Shown here: positions 42,033 through 50,080 of the stretch, in pieces | Layout: each line of letters begins with the position of its first letter | Numbering within the stretch: position 1 is the first letter of the stretch | Source: Corallococcus macrosporus | GTDB lineage: Bacteria > Myxococcota > Myxococcia > Myxococcales > Myxococcaceae | NCBI RefSeq assembly: GCF_017302985.1 | Contig: NZ_JAFIMU010000007.1 | Span: forward strand, 1,736,001 to 1,800,000 | Length of the DNA stretch: 64,000 nucleotides | Direction: 5' to 3' | The notes under the pieces: generated by a model | What the model was told of the DNA's origin: nothing | Databases searched by the model: none | The model's input: only the letters and a program-made list of their open reading frames with translations | Position numbers and translations under genes: made by a program

Positions 42033-45000
42033 TCAGTCCTGCCGGGCCTGCGGCTGTGGCCGGGGCTCGCCGCCGCCGTGCGCCGGCCCGTGTGCCTGCC
42101 CGTTCGCCTTGAACACCCGGCGCAGCTTGCCGCCCATCCACGTGCGGGCGTCCGCCAGGATTTCATACACCGTTGGAATCACCAGCAGCGTGAGCAGCGT
42201 GGACGTGATGACGCCGCCAATCACCGCGCGGCCCAGCGGCGCCCGGAAGTCGCCGCCCTCACCGTGGCCCAGCGCCACCGGCACCATGCCCGCGATGAGC
42301 GCCAGCGTCGTCATCATGATGGGCCGCAAGCGGATGCGCCCCGCTTCAATCAAGGCCTCACGCAAGGGCATGCCCTTCTCATGCTGCCACTTGGCGAAGT
42401 CGATGAGCAGGATGGCGTTCTTCGCGACGATGCCCATCAGCAGGATGACGCCGATGAGGCTCATGATGTTGAGCGTGTCCCCGGTCAGCACCAGCGCCAG
42501 CACCACGCCGATGAGCGACAGCGGCAGCGACACCAGGATGGCCAGCGGATCCAGGAACGAGCCGAACTGGATGACGAGGATGAGGTACATCAGCATCACC
42601 GCCACGCCCAGCGCCAGGAACACCCGACCGAACACCTCCTGCTGATCCGCGGACTCACCGCCCGTGGAAATTTCGTAGCCCGGCGGCACCTTCACCGCCT
42701 TGAGCCGCGTCTGCACGTCGTTCATCACCTCCGACAGCGACCGGCCCGCCACGTTCGCCTGCACGTTGATGACCTTCTCGCGGTTGAGGTGATCGATCTG
42801 CGCCGGCCCCACCGTCTGCTTCACCGACGCCACCTGTCCCAGCGGCACCGTCACCGGCGTGCCCGTGGTGCTCATGCCCACCACCAGGGGCAGCTGCGCC
42901 AGTTGGGACGGGTTCTCACGGAACTGCGGCGCCAGGCGCACCATCACGTCGCGCGTCTCGCCAATGGGGTCCACCCAGTCACCGGAGTCCAGGCCCGCGA
43001 AGGCCGGCCGCAGCGACTGCGCCACCTGGCCCACCGTCACGTTGAGCTGGCCCGCGACGCCGCGGTTGAGCTCCACCTCCAGCTCCGGCTTCTCACCGCG
43101 CGTGGACAGCCCCACGTCCACCGCGCCCGGCACCTGCTTCACCTCCTTCATCACCTGCTGCGCGAACTGGTTGAGCCCCTTGGACTCCGGCCCGCGCAGC
43201 TCCAGTTGGATGGACTTGATGGCGCCGCCGAAGCCGCTGGTGAACACGGACACGTTCGCGCCGCCCACCGCGAGCAGCTCCTGGCGCAGCGTCTTGCCCA
43301 GCACCTCCTGGCTCGCCTTGCGCTCGTCCTTCGGCTTGAGCCGCACGTACACCAGCGCCTGGTCCACACCCGGCGAGCGCAGGGGCAGCGGCACGCCGAT
43401 GGTCGTGTACGTGTACGCGACCTCCGGATGCTGGCGCGTGAGGCGGGACACCTCCTCCACCTTGCGCCGCGTGTAGTCCAGGCTGGAGCCGGCGGGCGTC
43501 TCCACCAGCATCTCAATCTCCGCGCGGTCGCTCACCGGCACGAAGCCCGCGCCGCCGAAGACGCCCTGCAGCGCCACCGCGCCCACCAGCGAGCCCACCG
43601 CCAGCAGCACCATCGCGAGCCGGTGGTCCAGCGCCCAGGCGATGACGCCCTTGTAGCGGTCCGCCTGCCGGTCGAACCAGTGGTTGAAGCGCGTCAGCCC
43701 GCGCGAGATGAAGTTGCGCCGCTGGCCCTTCTCCACCTGCGGGTCGGGCCAGTACGCGCTGAGCATGGGGTCCAGCGAGAAGCTCACGAACAGCGACACC
43801 AGCACCGAGCACGCGATGGTGAGCGCGAACGGCTTGAACCACTGTCCCGCCACGCCGTACATGAACGCCACCGGGACGAACACCGCCACGATGGAGAACG
43901 TCGTCGCCGCCACCGCGAGGCCAATCTCGTTCGTGCCCTCGCGCGACGCCGTGTAGTGGTCCTTCCCCATCTCCACGTGCCGCACGATGTTCTCGCGCAC
44001 CACGATGGCGTCGTCGATGAGGATGCCGATGGCGAGCGTCAGGCCCAGCAGCGACATGGTGTTGAGCGTGAAGCCGAACGCCCACACGCTCACGAACGAC
44101 GCCAGCACGGACACCGGCAGCGCCAGACCGGTAATCACCGTGGAGCGCCACGAGTTGAGGAACAGGAACACCACCAGCACCGTGAGCAGCGCGCCTTCAA
44201 TCAGGGCCTGCTGCACGTTGACCACGGAGTTCTCCACGCGCGTGCCCGCGTCGCGGACGATTTCGAGCTTCGCGTTGGCGGGCAGCCGCTGCTGGAGCAT
44301 CTTCACGCGCTCGCGCACGCCGTCCGCGACCTCGGTGGTGCTGTAGCCCTTGGCCTTGATGACCTCGATGCCCACCGCCTGCGCGCCGTTGTAGAGCGAC
44401 AGGGTGCGCGGCTCCTCGGTGCCGGCGAACACGTCCGCCACTTCCCCCAGCCGCAGCGTGCGCCCGCCCCGCTCCGCGATGGGCACCTGCGCGAAGTCCT
44501 CCGGCGTCTCCAGGCGGCCCTTGAGCCGGATGGTGCGCTCCTGCAGCTCGGTGTTGAGCCGGCCCACCGGCGCGGCCAGGTTCTGCGCCTGGAGCGCGGC
44601 CACCACCTGCGCCACCGACAGGCCCGCTGCCTGGAGCGCCGCGGGCCGCACCTGCACCGTCATCTCCCGGTCCACGCCGCCCACCACCGTGGCCTGCGCC
44701 ACGCCCGGCACCGAGCGCAAATCCCCCACCACCAGCGGATCCGCGATGAGCGTCAGCGCGGGCACGTCCAGCGCCTGCGACGTCAGCACCAGCGACACGA
44801 TGGGTTGGTCCGCCGGGTCGAAGCGCGTGAGGATGGGCTCCTCCATCTCCTGCGGCAGGTCCGCGCGCTTGCTGGAGATGGCGTCGCGGATGTCCTGTGA
44901 TGCCTCCTGGATGTCCTTCTCGAAGTCGAAGAAGACCGTGAAGTTCGCCAGGCTGTCCGTGGAGCTGGAGGTCGTCTTCTTCCCGTCCACGCCCGAGATG

Positions 45001-45218
45001 GCGAAGATGGCGTCCTCGATGGGCTCGACGATTTCACGCTCCACCGTGTCTGGTGATGCGCCTGGGTACGCGATGGTGACGTTGATGACCGGCTGCTGAA
45101 CGTCCGGGAACTCGTCCGTCTCCAGGTTGATGAGGGCGACGATGCCGAACACGACGAGCGCCACCATCGCCGTGACGGTGATGATGGGGCGCTTGATGGC
45201 GAAGTCGGAGATGAACAC
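42033..45218 (-). CDS. RND efflux pump, inner-membrane permease (HAE1 family)
   Basis: A 1061-residue transporter of the AcrB/MexB type. It starts with the family opening FAIKRPIITVTAMVALVVFGIVAL, and has a large periplasmic porter loop and the proton-relay helix GLTLAIGILIDDAIVVRENIVRH near 400 with the paired aspartates. A second half repeats the pattern (LIGVILLMGIVAKNAILLIDFA). It would form a proton-driven trimer that exports drugs or lipophilic compounds, with the adaptor encoded 45 nt upstream. No outer-membrane TolC-like gene is adjacent, so a shared one is likely. The start is a GTG with CAGGAG seven bases upstream. Confidence 0.93.
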   Translation of the reverse strand: MFISDFAIKRPIITVTAMVALVVFGIVALINLETDEFPDVQQPVINVTIAYPGASPDTVEREIVEPIEDAIFAISGVDGKKTTSSSTDSLANFTVFFDFEKDIQEASQDIRDAISSKRADLPQEMEEPILTRFDPADQPIVSLVLTSQALDVPALTLIADPLVVGDLRSVPGVAQATVVGGVDREMTVQVRPAALQAAGLSVAQVVAALQAQNLAAPVGRLNTELQERTIRLKGRLETPEDFAQVPIAERGGRTLRLGEVADVFAGTEEPRTLSLYNGAQAVGIEVIKAKGYSTTEVADGVRERVKMLQQRLPANAKLEIVRDAGTRVENSVVNVQQALIEGALLTVLVVFLFLNSWRSTVITGLALPVSVLASFVSVWAFGFTLNTMSLLGLTLAIGILIDDAIVVRENIVRHVEMGKDHYTASREGTNEIGLAVAATTFSIVAVFVPVAFMYGVAGQWFKPFALTIACSVLVSLFVSFSLDPMLSAYWPDPQVEKGQRRNFISRGLTRFNHWFDRQADRYKGVIAWALDHRLAMVLLAVGSLVGAVALQGVFGGAGFVPVSDRAEIEMLVETPAGSSLDYTRRKVEEVSRLTRQHPEVAYTYTTIGVPLPLRSPGVDQALVYVRLKPKDERKASQEVLGKTLRQELLAVGGANVSVFTSGFGGAIKSIQLELRGPESKGLNQFAQQVMKEVKQVPGAVDVGLSTRGEKPELEVELNRGVAGQLNVTVGQVAQSLRPAFAGLDSGDWVDPIGETRDVMVRLAPQFRENPSQLAQLPLVVGMSTTGTPVTVPLGQVASVKQTVGPAQIDHLNREKVINVQANVAGRSLSEVMNDVQTRLKAVKVPPGYEISTGGESADQQEVFGRVFLALGVAVMLMYLILVIQFGSFLDPLAILVSLPLSLIGVVLALVLTGDTLNIMSLIGVILLMGIVAKNAILLIDFAKWQHEKGMPLREALIEAGRIRLRPIMMTTLALIAGMVPVALGHGEGGDFRAPLGRAVIGGVITSTLLTLLVIPTVYEILADARTWMGGKLRRVFKANGQAHGPAHGGGEPRPQPQARQD

Positions 45219-45263
45219 GGACGACTCCTGCGGTGCTGCTTCAAGAAGTGGAGACGCCTGGCG

Positions 45264-46532
45264 CTACTTCGCGGGAGCCTGCTGGGCGGGCTGCGTGGGA
45301 ACGCCCGCCGCCGCCGGCGCCGGAGCCTGCGTAGCCCCGCTGCCGCCCACGCCCTGCTGGGCCTCCGGTGGAGAGGCGGGGCGCTGCTTCTTCAAGCCCT
45401 CCGGCGCGGCGGTGAGCTTCACCGGCGTGCCGTTGGTCAGGTCGCGCGCGGAGCCCAGCAGCACCACGTCCCCGGCCTTCAACCCCGAGCGCACCTCCAC
45501 GGTCTGCGCCACGTCGTCCCGCAGGCCCAGCGTCACCGCCACCTGCTCCACCTTGCCGTTGGAGACGCGCTGCACGGTGGGCGGCTCCTGGCGCGTGTCC
45601 AGCGCGTCCACCGGCACGGCCAGCGCCTCCTTCGACTGGGACGCCACGCGCCCTTGCGCAAACAGGCCGGACAGGAGTGTCTGCTCGGTGTTGGGGATGC
45701 TGACGTAGATGCGCACCTGTCCCGTGGCCGGATCCACCGCCGGGTTGATGCGCTCCACCTCCCCCTTGAAGGCGCGGTCCGCGTAGCCGTTGACGCGGAA
45801 CTCCACCGACGTGCCCACCTCCACCTGGGACAGCTGCGCCGCGGGCACGGAGGCCTCCAGCCGCAGCGTGGCGGGGTCCACCACCGTGAAGAGCGGCGCG
45901 CCTGGCTGGACGATGTCGCCCGCGTTCACCTGCCGCTCGCTCACCACGCCCGCGAAGGGCGCGGTCACCTTCGTGCGCCCCAGTTGATCCTGCGCCAGCT
46001 TCAGCCGCGCCTGCGCGTCCGCCAGCTGCCCTTCCGCCTGCGTCCGCGCAAGCTGCGTGCGCTCGAAGTCGCGGCGGGTGATGACGCCCTGCTTGACGAG
46101 CATCTGGTTGCGCTGCTCATCCGCCTTCGCCACCTGCAAGGCATTGCGCGCCACCCGCAGCGTGGAGCTGGCCGCCAGCACCTGCTCGCGCAGCGTCCCC
46201 TCGTCCACGCGCGCCAGGAGCTGCCCTTCCTTCACGGCCTGCCCCTGGTCCGCCTTCACGTCCAGGATGCTGCCGCCCACCTGCGCGCGGACGCTGGCCA
46301 GCCGCCGCGCCTGGAGCGACCCGGAGATGACGGGGCCGCTCTCCAGCCGCGTGGGCTCCACGCGCACCACGTTCTCCGGTCCCAGAGACACCACCGTGGG
46401 CGCGGTGGGTGCGACGGCCTCCTCGGAGCGCTGCCCGCAGGCGCCCGCCAGCCAGACGACGGCCAGCACGGCCCCCAGCCGCGCACCCCTGCTCCGGGCG
46501 CGGCGTCCCGCTCTCGTTTCGGTGCGTCCCAC
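45264..46532 (-). CDS. RND efflux periplasmic adaptor lipoprotein (HlyD/MFP family)
   Basis: A 422-residue membrane-fusion protein. A lipoprotein signal (RLGAVLAVVWLAGACGQR, Cys about 29) is followed by a barrel-sandwich lipoyl half (GGSILDVKADQGQAVKEGQLLARVDEG), a coiled-coil hairpin (LRVARNALQVAKADEQRNQMLVKQG...RDFERTQLARTQAEGQLADAQARLKLAQDQLGR; given in parts), the second lipoyl half (VTAPFAGVVSERQVNAGDIVQPG) and a beta-barrel domain. It links the RND pump to a TolC-like channel. The start is the GTG at 46532, six bases after GGAGG, just before the basic-hydrophobic leader; the open frame continues upstream. It is the first gene of the pump operon. A Pro/Ala-rich tail ends the protein. Confidence 0.9.
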   Translation of the reverse strand: MGRTETRAGRRARSRGARLGAVLAVVWLAGACGQRSEEAVAPTAPTVVSLGPENVVRVEPTRLESGPVISGSLQARRLASVRAQVGGSILDVKADQGQAVKEGQLLARVDEGTLREQVLAASSTLRVARNALQVAKADEQRNQMLVKQGVITRRDFERTQLARTQAEGQLADAQARLKLAQDQLGRTKVTAPFAGVVSERQVNAGDIVQPGAPLFTVVDPATLRLEASVPAAQLSQVEVGTSVEFRVNGYADRAFKGEVERINPAVDPATGQVRIYVSIPNTEQTLLSGLFAQGRVASQSKEALAVPVDALDTRQEPPTVQRVSNGKVEQVAVTLGLRDDVAQTVEVRSGLKAGDVVLLGSARDLTNGTPVKLTAAPEGLKKQRPASPPEAQQGVGGSGATQAPAPAAAGVPTQPAQQAPAK

Positions 46533-46718
46533 GGCCTGCCTCCACGGCCCCCGCTGACAGCCCCGGTCCAACCCGGGGGCATCCCCGGAGCCGGGTAAAC
46601 GTGGTGCTGCCCCCCCGCCCGGGGAAGTCGTGCCACCACGGAGCGTGAAGCTGGAGAACACCCCCGGCCCGTCCCCACGGCAGGCGGGGAGCCTGGCGAG
46701 CGGCGTCCTGAACGGCGA

Positions 46719-46752
46719 CGGCCTCCGCCCCCAGGCAACGGGACGGAGGCCG
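46719..46752 (-). terminator. Hairpin after the haem-motif lipoprotein gene
   Basis: CGGCCTCCGCCCC pairs with GGGACGGAGGCCG (13 bp, one mismatch, 8-nt loop), 26 nt beyond the stop. No T-run follows. It is a plausible terminator before the efflux operon. Confidence 0.45.
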
Positions 46753-46778
46753 CGGAAGCCCTCACACCGGAGAGAGGC

Positions 46779-48662
46779 TCAGTGGACGCTGGGCGGGGCC
46801 GTCACGAACGACGCCGTGAGGCAGCTCTGGTTGGCCATCTGGTCCAGGAACGTCTGGCGGGCCAGCACCTCGTTGAAGGTGCGCGTGGGCGCGCCGTCCG
46901 CGCGGTCCGGCACGGTGAGCGCGCCGCTGAGGAAGGGCGACAGCGCGCCGTTCCAGTTCACGTGGGTGAAGTTCGTGCCCAGCTCGTCGCCGTGGCAGCC
47001 ATCGCAGGTGTTGAGCGAGAAGACATGCCGCGCCTGACGGTTGGGGATGACGGACGCCGGCTGGCTCCAGAACGGGGGCGTGGCCACGGGGTTCGTCACC
47101 ACGGCACGGCCTCCGCGGAACGGACCACCGCCCCACGGCAGCGGGACGGAGTACGTGCCCGCGACGATGGGCCCCGTGTTGGCGTTCACGTAGGACGGGA
47201 ACAGCGTGTTCTGCGTGGTGCGGTCCGGGGTCTGAGCCACGGTGTGGCTGTTGAGCAGGCCCACGATGGGGGGCGGCGTGGTGGAGAACGAGTTCGGGTT
47301 GATGGTGCTGTTCCAGAGGCGGAACTCGCGCAGCTCCCAGGGGCTGGCCAGCCACTCCTCGTTGGTGCGCACCTGGTTGATGGAGCTGCGGTTGGGCTTG
47401 CGCGGGGACAGGTCGCGTTTGGCGAACTGCTCCGTCAGGGCCTCCAGCGCCGCGTTGTAGGACGCACTGCCCAGCGGCAGCCCGGACAGGGCCTGCCACT
47501 GCTGCGCGTAGCTCTTGATGGCCGCGCAGCCGTTCTTGTCCACCCCGTACTCCAGGATGACCAGGAAGGGCACCGTGTAGCAGGAGGCGCCCGTGCCCGT
47601 GGTGGCCGCGAAGATGAAGCGGCCCTCCCCCGCGCTGCCGGAGCCGTAGGCCGGATTGCTGCCGGCCAGGTCCAGCCGGTTCACGATGGCGATGAGCTTG
47701 AACGGCGACTTCGCCAGGTTCAGCTCGCCGGACGACAGCTTCGGCCAGGGACCGATGATCTTCGTCCCGATGGACGTGCGCGGCGGGTTCACGAAGCCGT
47801 TGACCGTGCGCGGCTGCTCCCACTGCCGCAGCCATTCGCGCACGAAGGTGGAGGGGGCCACGCCCGTGAAGGGCTGGTTGGCCATCTCCGTCATCAGGTA
47901 GTTGAATGTCCACTTCCCGTTCGGGTTGCCCGCGCCGGTGCACGGGTCATAGGTGCGCGTCGTGTCGTTCACGACGGCGGGCGCCCGGATGATGAGCGAG
48001 CGCGCCGGATCCACCAGCGACGCCAGGCCGATGGGCTGGATGGGCACGGGCTGGCCCACCGGGAAGTTGGGGTTGAGCGCCGTCACCGGCACGGTGCGCA
48101 CGAGCCGGCGGTTCTCGAACACGGCCGTCGTCAGCTGCGTGGGAGACTGGGACTGCGCCTGGGCAATGCGCTGCTGCTCCGCCTGGAGCGCCACGAAGTC
48201 GAACGTGCCGGAGGCGGTGAAGAGCAGGTCCCCCGCCACCGCGTCGCCGCTCTGCCCGTTGTCGCGGAACACCAGCTGCTGCTCGCCGTCCGCCATCGTC
48301 AGCGTCCCGCCGCGGAACGCCTCGTTCTCCACGCGCTTCGCGTCCAGCTTCAGCTGGAACACCGTCGCCGTGGCCCGGCTGACCGCGGCCTGGGGAATGG
48401 CGACCAGCGACTCCACCACCGGGCGCGCCGCATCCCCCTCCAGGGCCTGCAGGGTCGAACCGAGCGCCGCCTCCAGGGGGCCGGACGGGTCCACGGCCCG
48501 GGCGGAGGACTCCGCCTGGGGCGCGGAGGGCGCGGGGGTCTCCGTCGTCTCCGGGGCGGGCTGACCACAACCCACCACCAGCGACGAGGCCAGGAGCGCG
48601 AACGGCAGGCGCCGTCCCAGCTTCCCGGGGTGCTTCCACAGCAAAGACAGCTCAGGCTTCAT
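46779..48662 (-). CDS. Large lipoprotein with a single c-type haem-binding motif
   Basis: A 627-residue protein with a lipoprotein signal (RRLPFALLASSLVVGCGQ; Cys about 32). The first about 200 residues include a choice-of-anchor or Ig-like beta part (LTMADGEQQLVFRDNGQSGD). A middle section is Pro/Asn-rich. A CDGCH motif (NTCDGCHGDELG, near residue 555) is a CxxCH haem-attachment site, and HVNWNG follows. Only one such motif is present and no cytochrome fold is obvious, so a haem-carrying role is inferred. The start is the ATG at 48662 with GGAG upstream. The frame extends 53 codons further without a signal peptide. Function unknown. Confidence 0.7.
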   Translation of the reverse strand: MKPELSLLWKHPGKLGRRLPFALLASSLVVGCGQPAPETTETPAPSAPQAESSARAVDPSGPLEAALGSTLQALEGDAARPVVESLVAIPQAAVSRATATVFQLKLDAKRVENEAFRGGTLTMADGEQQLVFRDNGQSGDAVAGDLLFTASGTFDFVALQAEQQRIAQAQSQSPTQLTTAVFENRRLVRTVPVTALNPNFPVGQPVPIQPIGLASLVDPARSLIIRAPAVVNDTTRTYDPCTGAGNPNGKWTFNYLMTEMANQPFTGVAPSTFVREWLRQWEQPRTVNGFVNPPRTSIGTKIIGPWPKLSSGELNLAKSPFKLIAIVNRLDLAGSNPAYGSGSAGEGRFIFAATTGTGASCYTVPFLVILEYGVDKNGCAAIKSYAQQWQALSGLPLGSASYNAALEALTEQFAKRDLSPRKPNRSSINQVRTNEEWLASPWELREFRLWNSTINPNSFSTTPPPIVGLLNSHTVAQTPDRTTQNTLFPSYVNANTGPIVAGTYSVPLPWGGGPFRGGRAVVTNPVATPPFWSQPASVIPNRQARHVFSLNTCDGCHGDELGTNFTHVNWNGALSPFLSGALTVPDRADGAPTRTFNEVLARQTFLDQMANQSCLTASFVTAPPSVH

Positions 48663-48839
48663 GGGGTGTGCTCCACTCACGACGGGGATACCGCGATGAC
48701 AGCCGCGCGGATGGGGCACCCTCCCCTCCTCACCGTTCATGGGCCCCTGGAACCCCCGGGTCCCCTCCCCCCCTGCCGTGAATGCGGAAAACGCCCCATC
48801 CCCCTCCGGTCCTTGCGACACGGAGGCGAACAGGGCGTT

Positions 48840-48900
48840 CTCATAACATGAAACACTGACAATTATCGACTTCCAGAGATTGTAACCTAATCCGCTACAA
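48840..48900 (-). promoter_or_regulatory. AT-rich interval upstream of the haem-motif lipoprotein gene
   Basis: By hand count this stretch has 22 G or C in 60 bases (about 37%), against roughly 70% around it. It lies between the ADYC-type gene stop and the lipoprotein start, about 180 nt before the ATG at 48662. I cannot place a convincing -35/-10 pair, but such a base-composition dip in a GC-rich genome usually marks a promoter or protein-binding site. Confidence 0.35.
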
Positions 48901-48926
48901 GTCTGGGGTTGCCGTAACCTGTCTGG

Positions 48927-49895
48927 CTACAACCCGCTGGCGCCGTAGGGCGACTCGCTGATGAGGCGGGTGCCGGACTGGAAGTGGCCGGTGCTGCCGC
49001 AGTCCGGGATGGGGCTGAAGCCCGAGCACGTCACGGGCACGTGGGCGCGGGTCTCCGCGGTGAAGCAGCGGGCGCCGGCCTCGCTCCACTCGGCCTCCAG
49101 GTTCCAGGACTCGGTGTCGGCCTGGACGCCCACGCCGTCGTAGAGGTTGACCCACTGGCCATCGGAGGTGTGCGACTCACCGTCGCCGCAGAAGTCCGCG
49201 CGCACCATGCGGGTGCAGGCCTGGTGGTGGCCCGCGAGGCTCTCGCCGTTGGCGGCGGTGGCCCAGGGCTTGTAGCCAAAGTGCATGCACTTCGCGATGG
49301 CGGCGCCCTCGCAGGCGAAGGTGAAGGCGGTGGCGTCTTCAATCTTGTCGCCGCCACCCGCCACGCCCTGGAGGTAGTTCCAGCGGCCGGCCACGGCGAT
49401 GGCGGGGAGCGCGGCGCCGTTGGCGTCCTGGCACACGGAGCGCCAGCTGCCGTCGGAGCCCTGGTAGGAGACCTGGTAGGACCACAGGTCGCTGTCACCG
49501 CCGCTGCCCTGGGTGACGCTGTCCACGCGCAGGTGCAGGGTGGAGTCGTCGCCCATCTTGCCGACGAAGCGCGCCCCGGTGAAGTCCGTGCCGGAGAGGG
49601 ACGTGGTGCCGTCCAGGCCGAAGAAGGCCGAGCCCTGCAGCCGCACGTTGCTCAGCGGCTTGCCGGCGGCGGAGTGGGCGCCCGCGTACGCCACGGACAC
49701 CAGCATGCCGCCCAGCTCGGTGTTGTTGAGGTTGCGCCCGTTGAGGTTGCGTCCGTTGAGGTTGCGCCCGTTGGGGGAGACGACCTCCGCCACCTGCGTG
49801 CGCAGGGAGGGAGCGTCGAGCTCCGACGATTCCGTGCCACAGCCCACCGCCACGACGGCGAAACACGCCGCGACCACTCGCTGCAACGTCCTCAT
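48927..49895 (-). CDS. ADYC-type lipoprotein with NGRNL repeats
   Basis: A 322-residue secreted protein with a lipoprotein signal (VVAACFAVVAVGCGTE; Cys about 19). After the signal come three tandem NGRNL copies (residues about 41-57), then a beta-rich domain and a C-terminal part with many paired cysteines: SVCQDANG, FACEGAAIAKCMHFGYKPWA, HHQACTRMVRADFCGDG. This pattern matches the ADYC-type domain found in Myxococcota, of unknown function. The tandem NGRNL looks like a short pentapeptide-type beta-helix cap. It would be outer-membrane anchored and disulfide-stabilised. The ATG at 49895 follows AAGGGG. Confidence 0.7.
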   Translation of the reverse strand: MRTLQRVVAACFAVVAVGCGTESSELDAPSLRTQVAEVVSPNGRNLNGRNLNGRNLNNTELGGMLVSVAYAGAHSAAGKPLSNVRLQGSAFFGLDGTTSLSGTDFTGARFVGKMGDDSTLHLRVDSVTQGSGGDSDLWSYQVSYQGSDGSWRSVCQDANGAALPAIAVAGRWNYLQGVAGGGDKIEDATAFTFACEGAAIAKCMHFGYKPWATAANGESLAGHHQACTRMVRADFCGDGESHTSDGQWVNLYDGVGVQADTESWNLEAEWSEAGARCFTAETRAHVPVTCSGFSPIPDCGSTGHFQSGTRLISESPYGASGL

Positions 49896-50080
49896 CTGGA
49901 TGCCCCTTCCCTTCCCCGACCCCGACCCGCACCGTCTTGCACGGTCAAGGTCAGTCCGGGGGGAGGGAGCGGCAACCGCGGCAGGCCCGTCCGGGCACTT
50001 GCAGCGTCCACTGGCTTCCAGTTGGGAGCGACCCCGGGGCGAGCCCAGCGGTTCCCGGGGGTTTCAGTGTCCGGTGGTGC

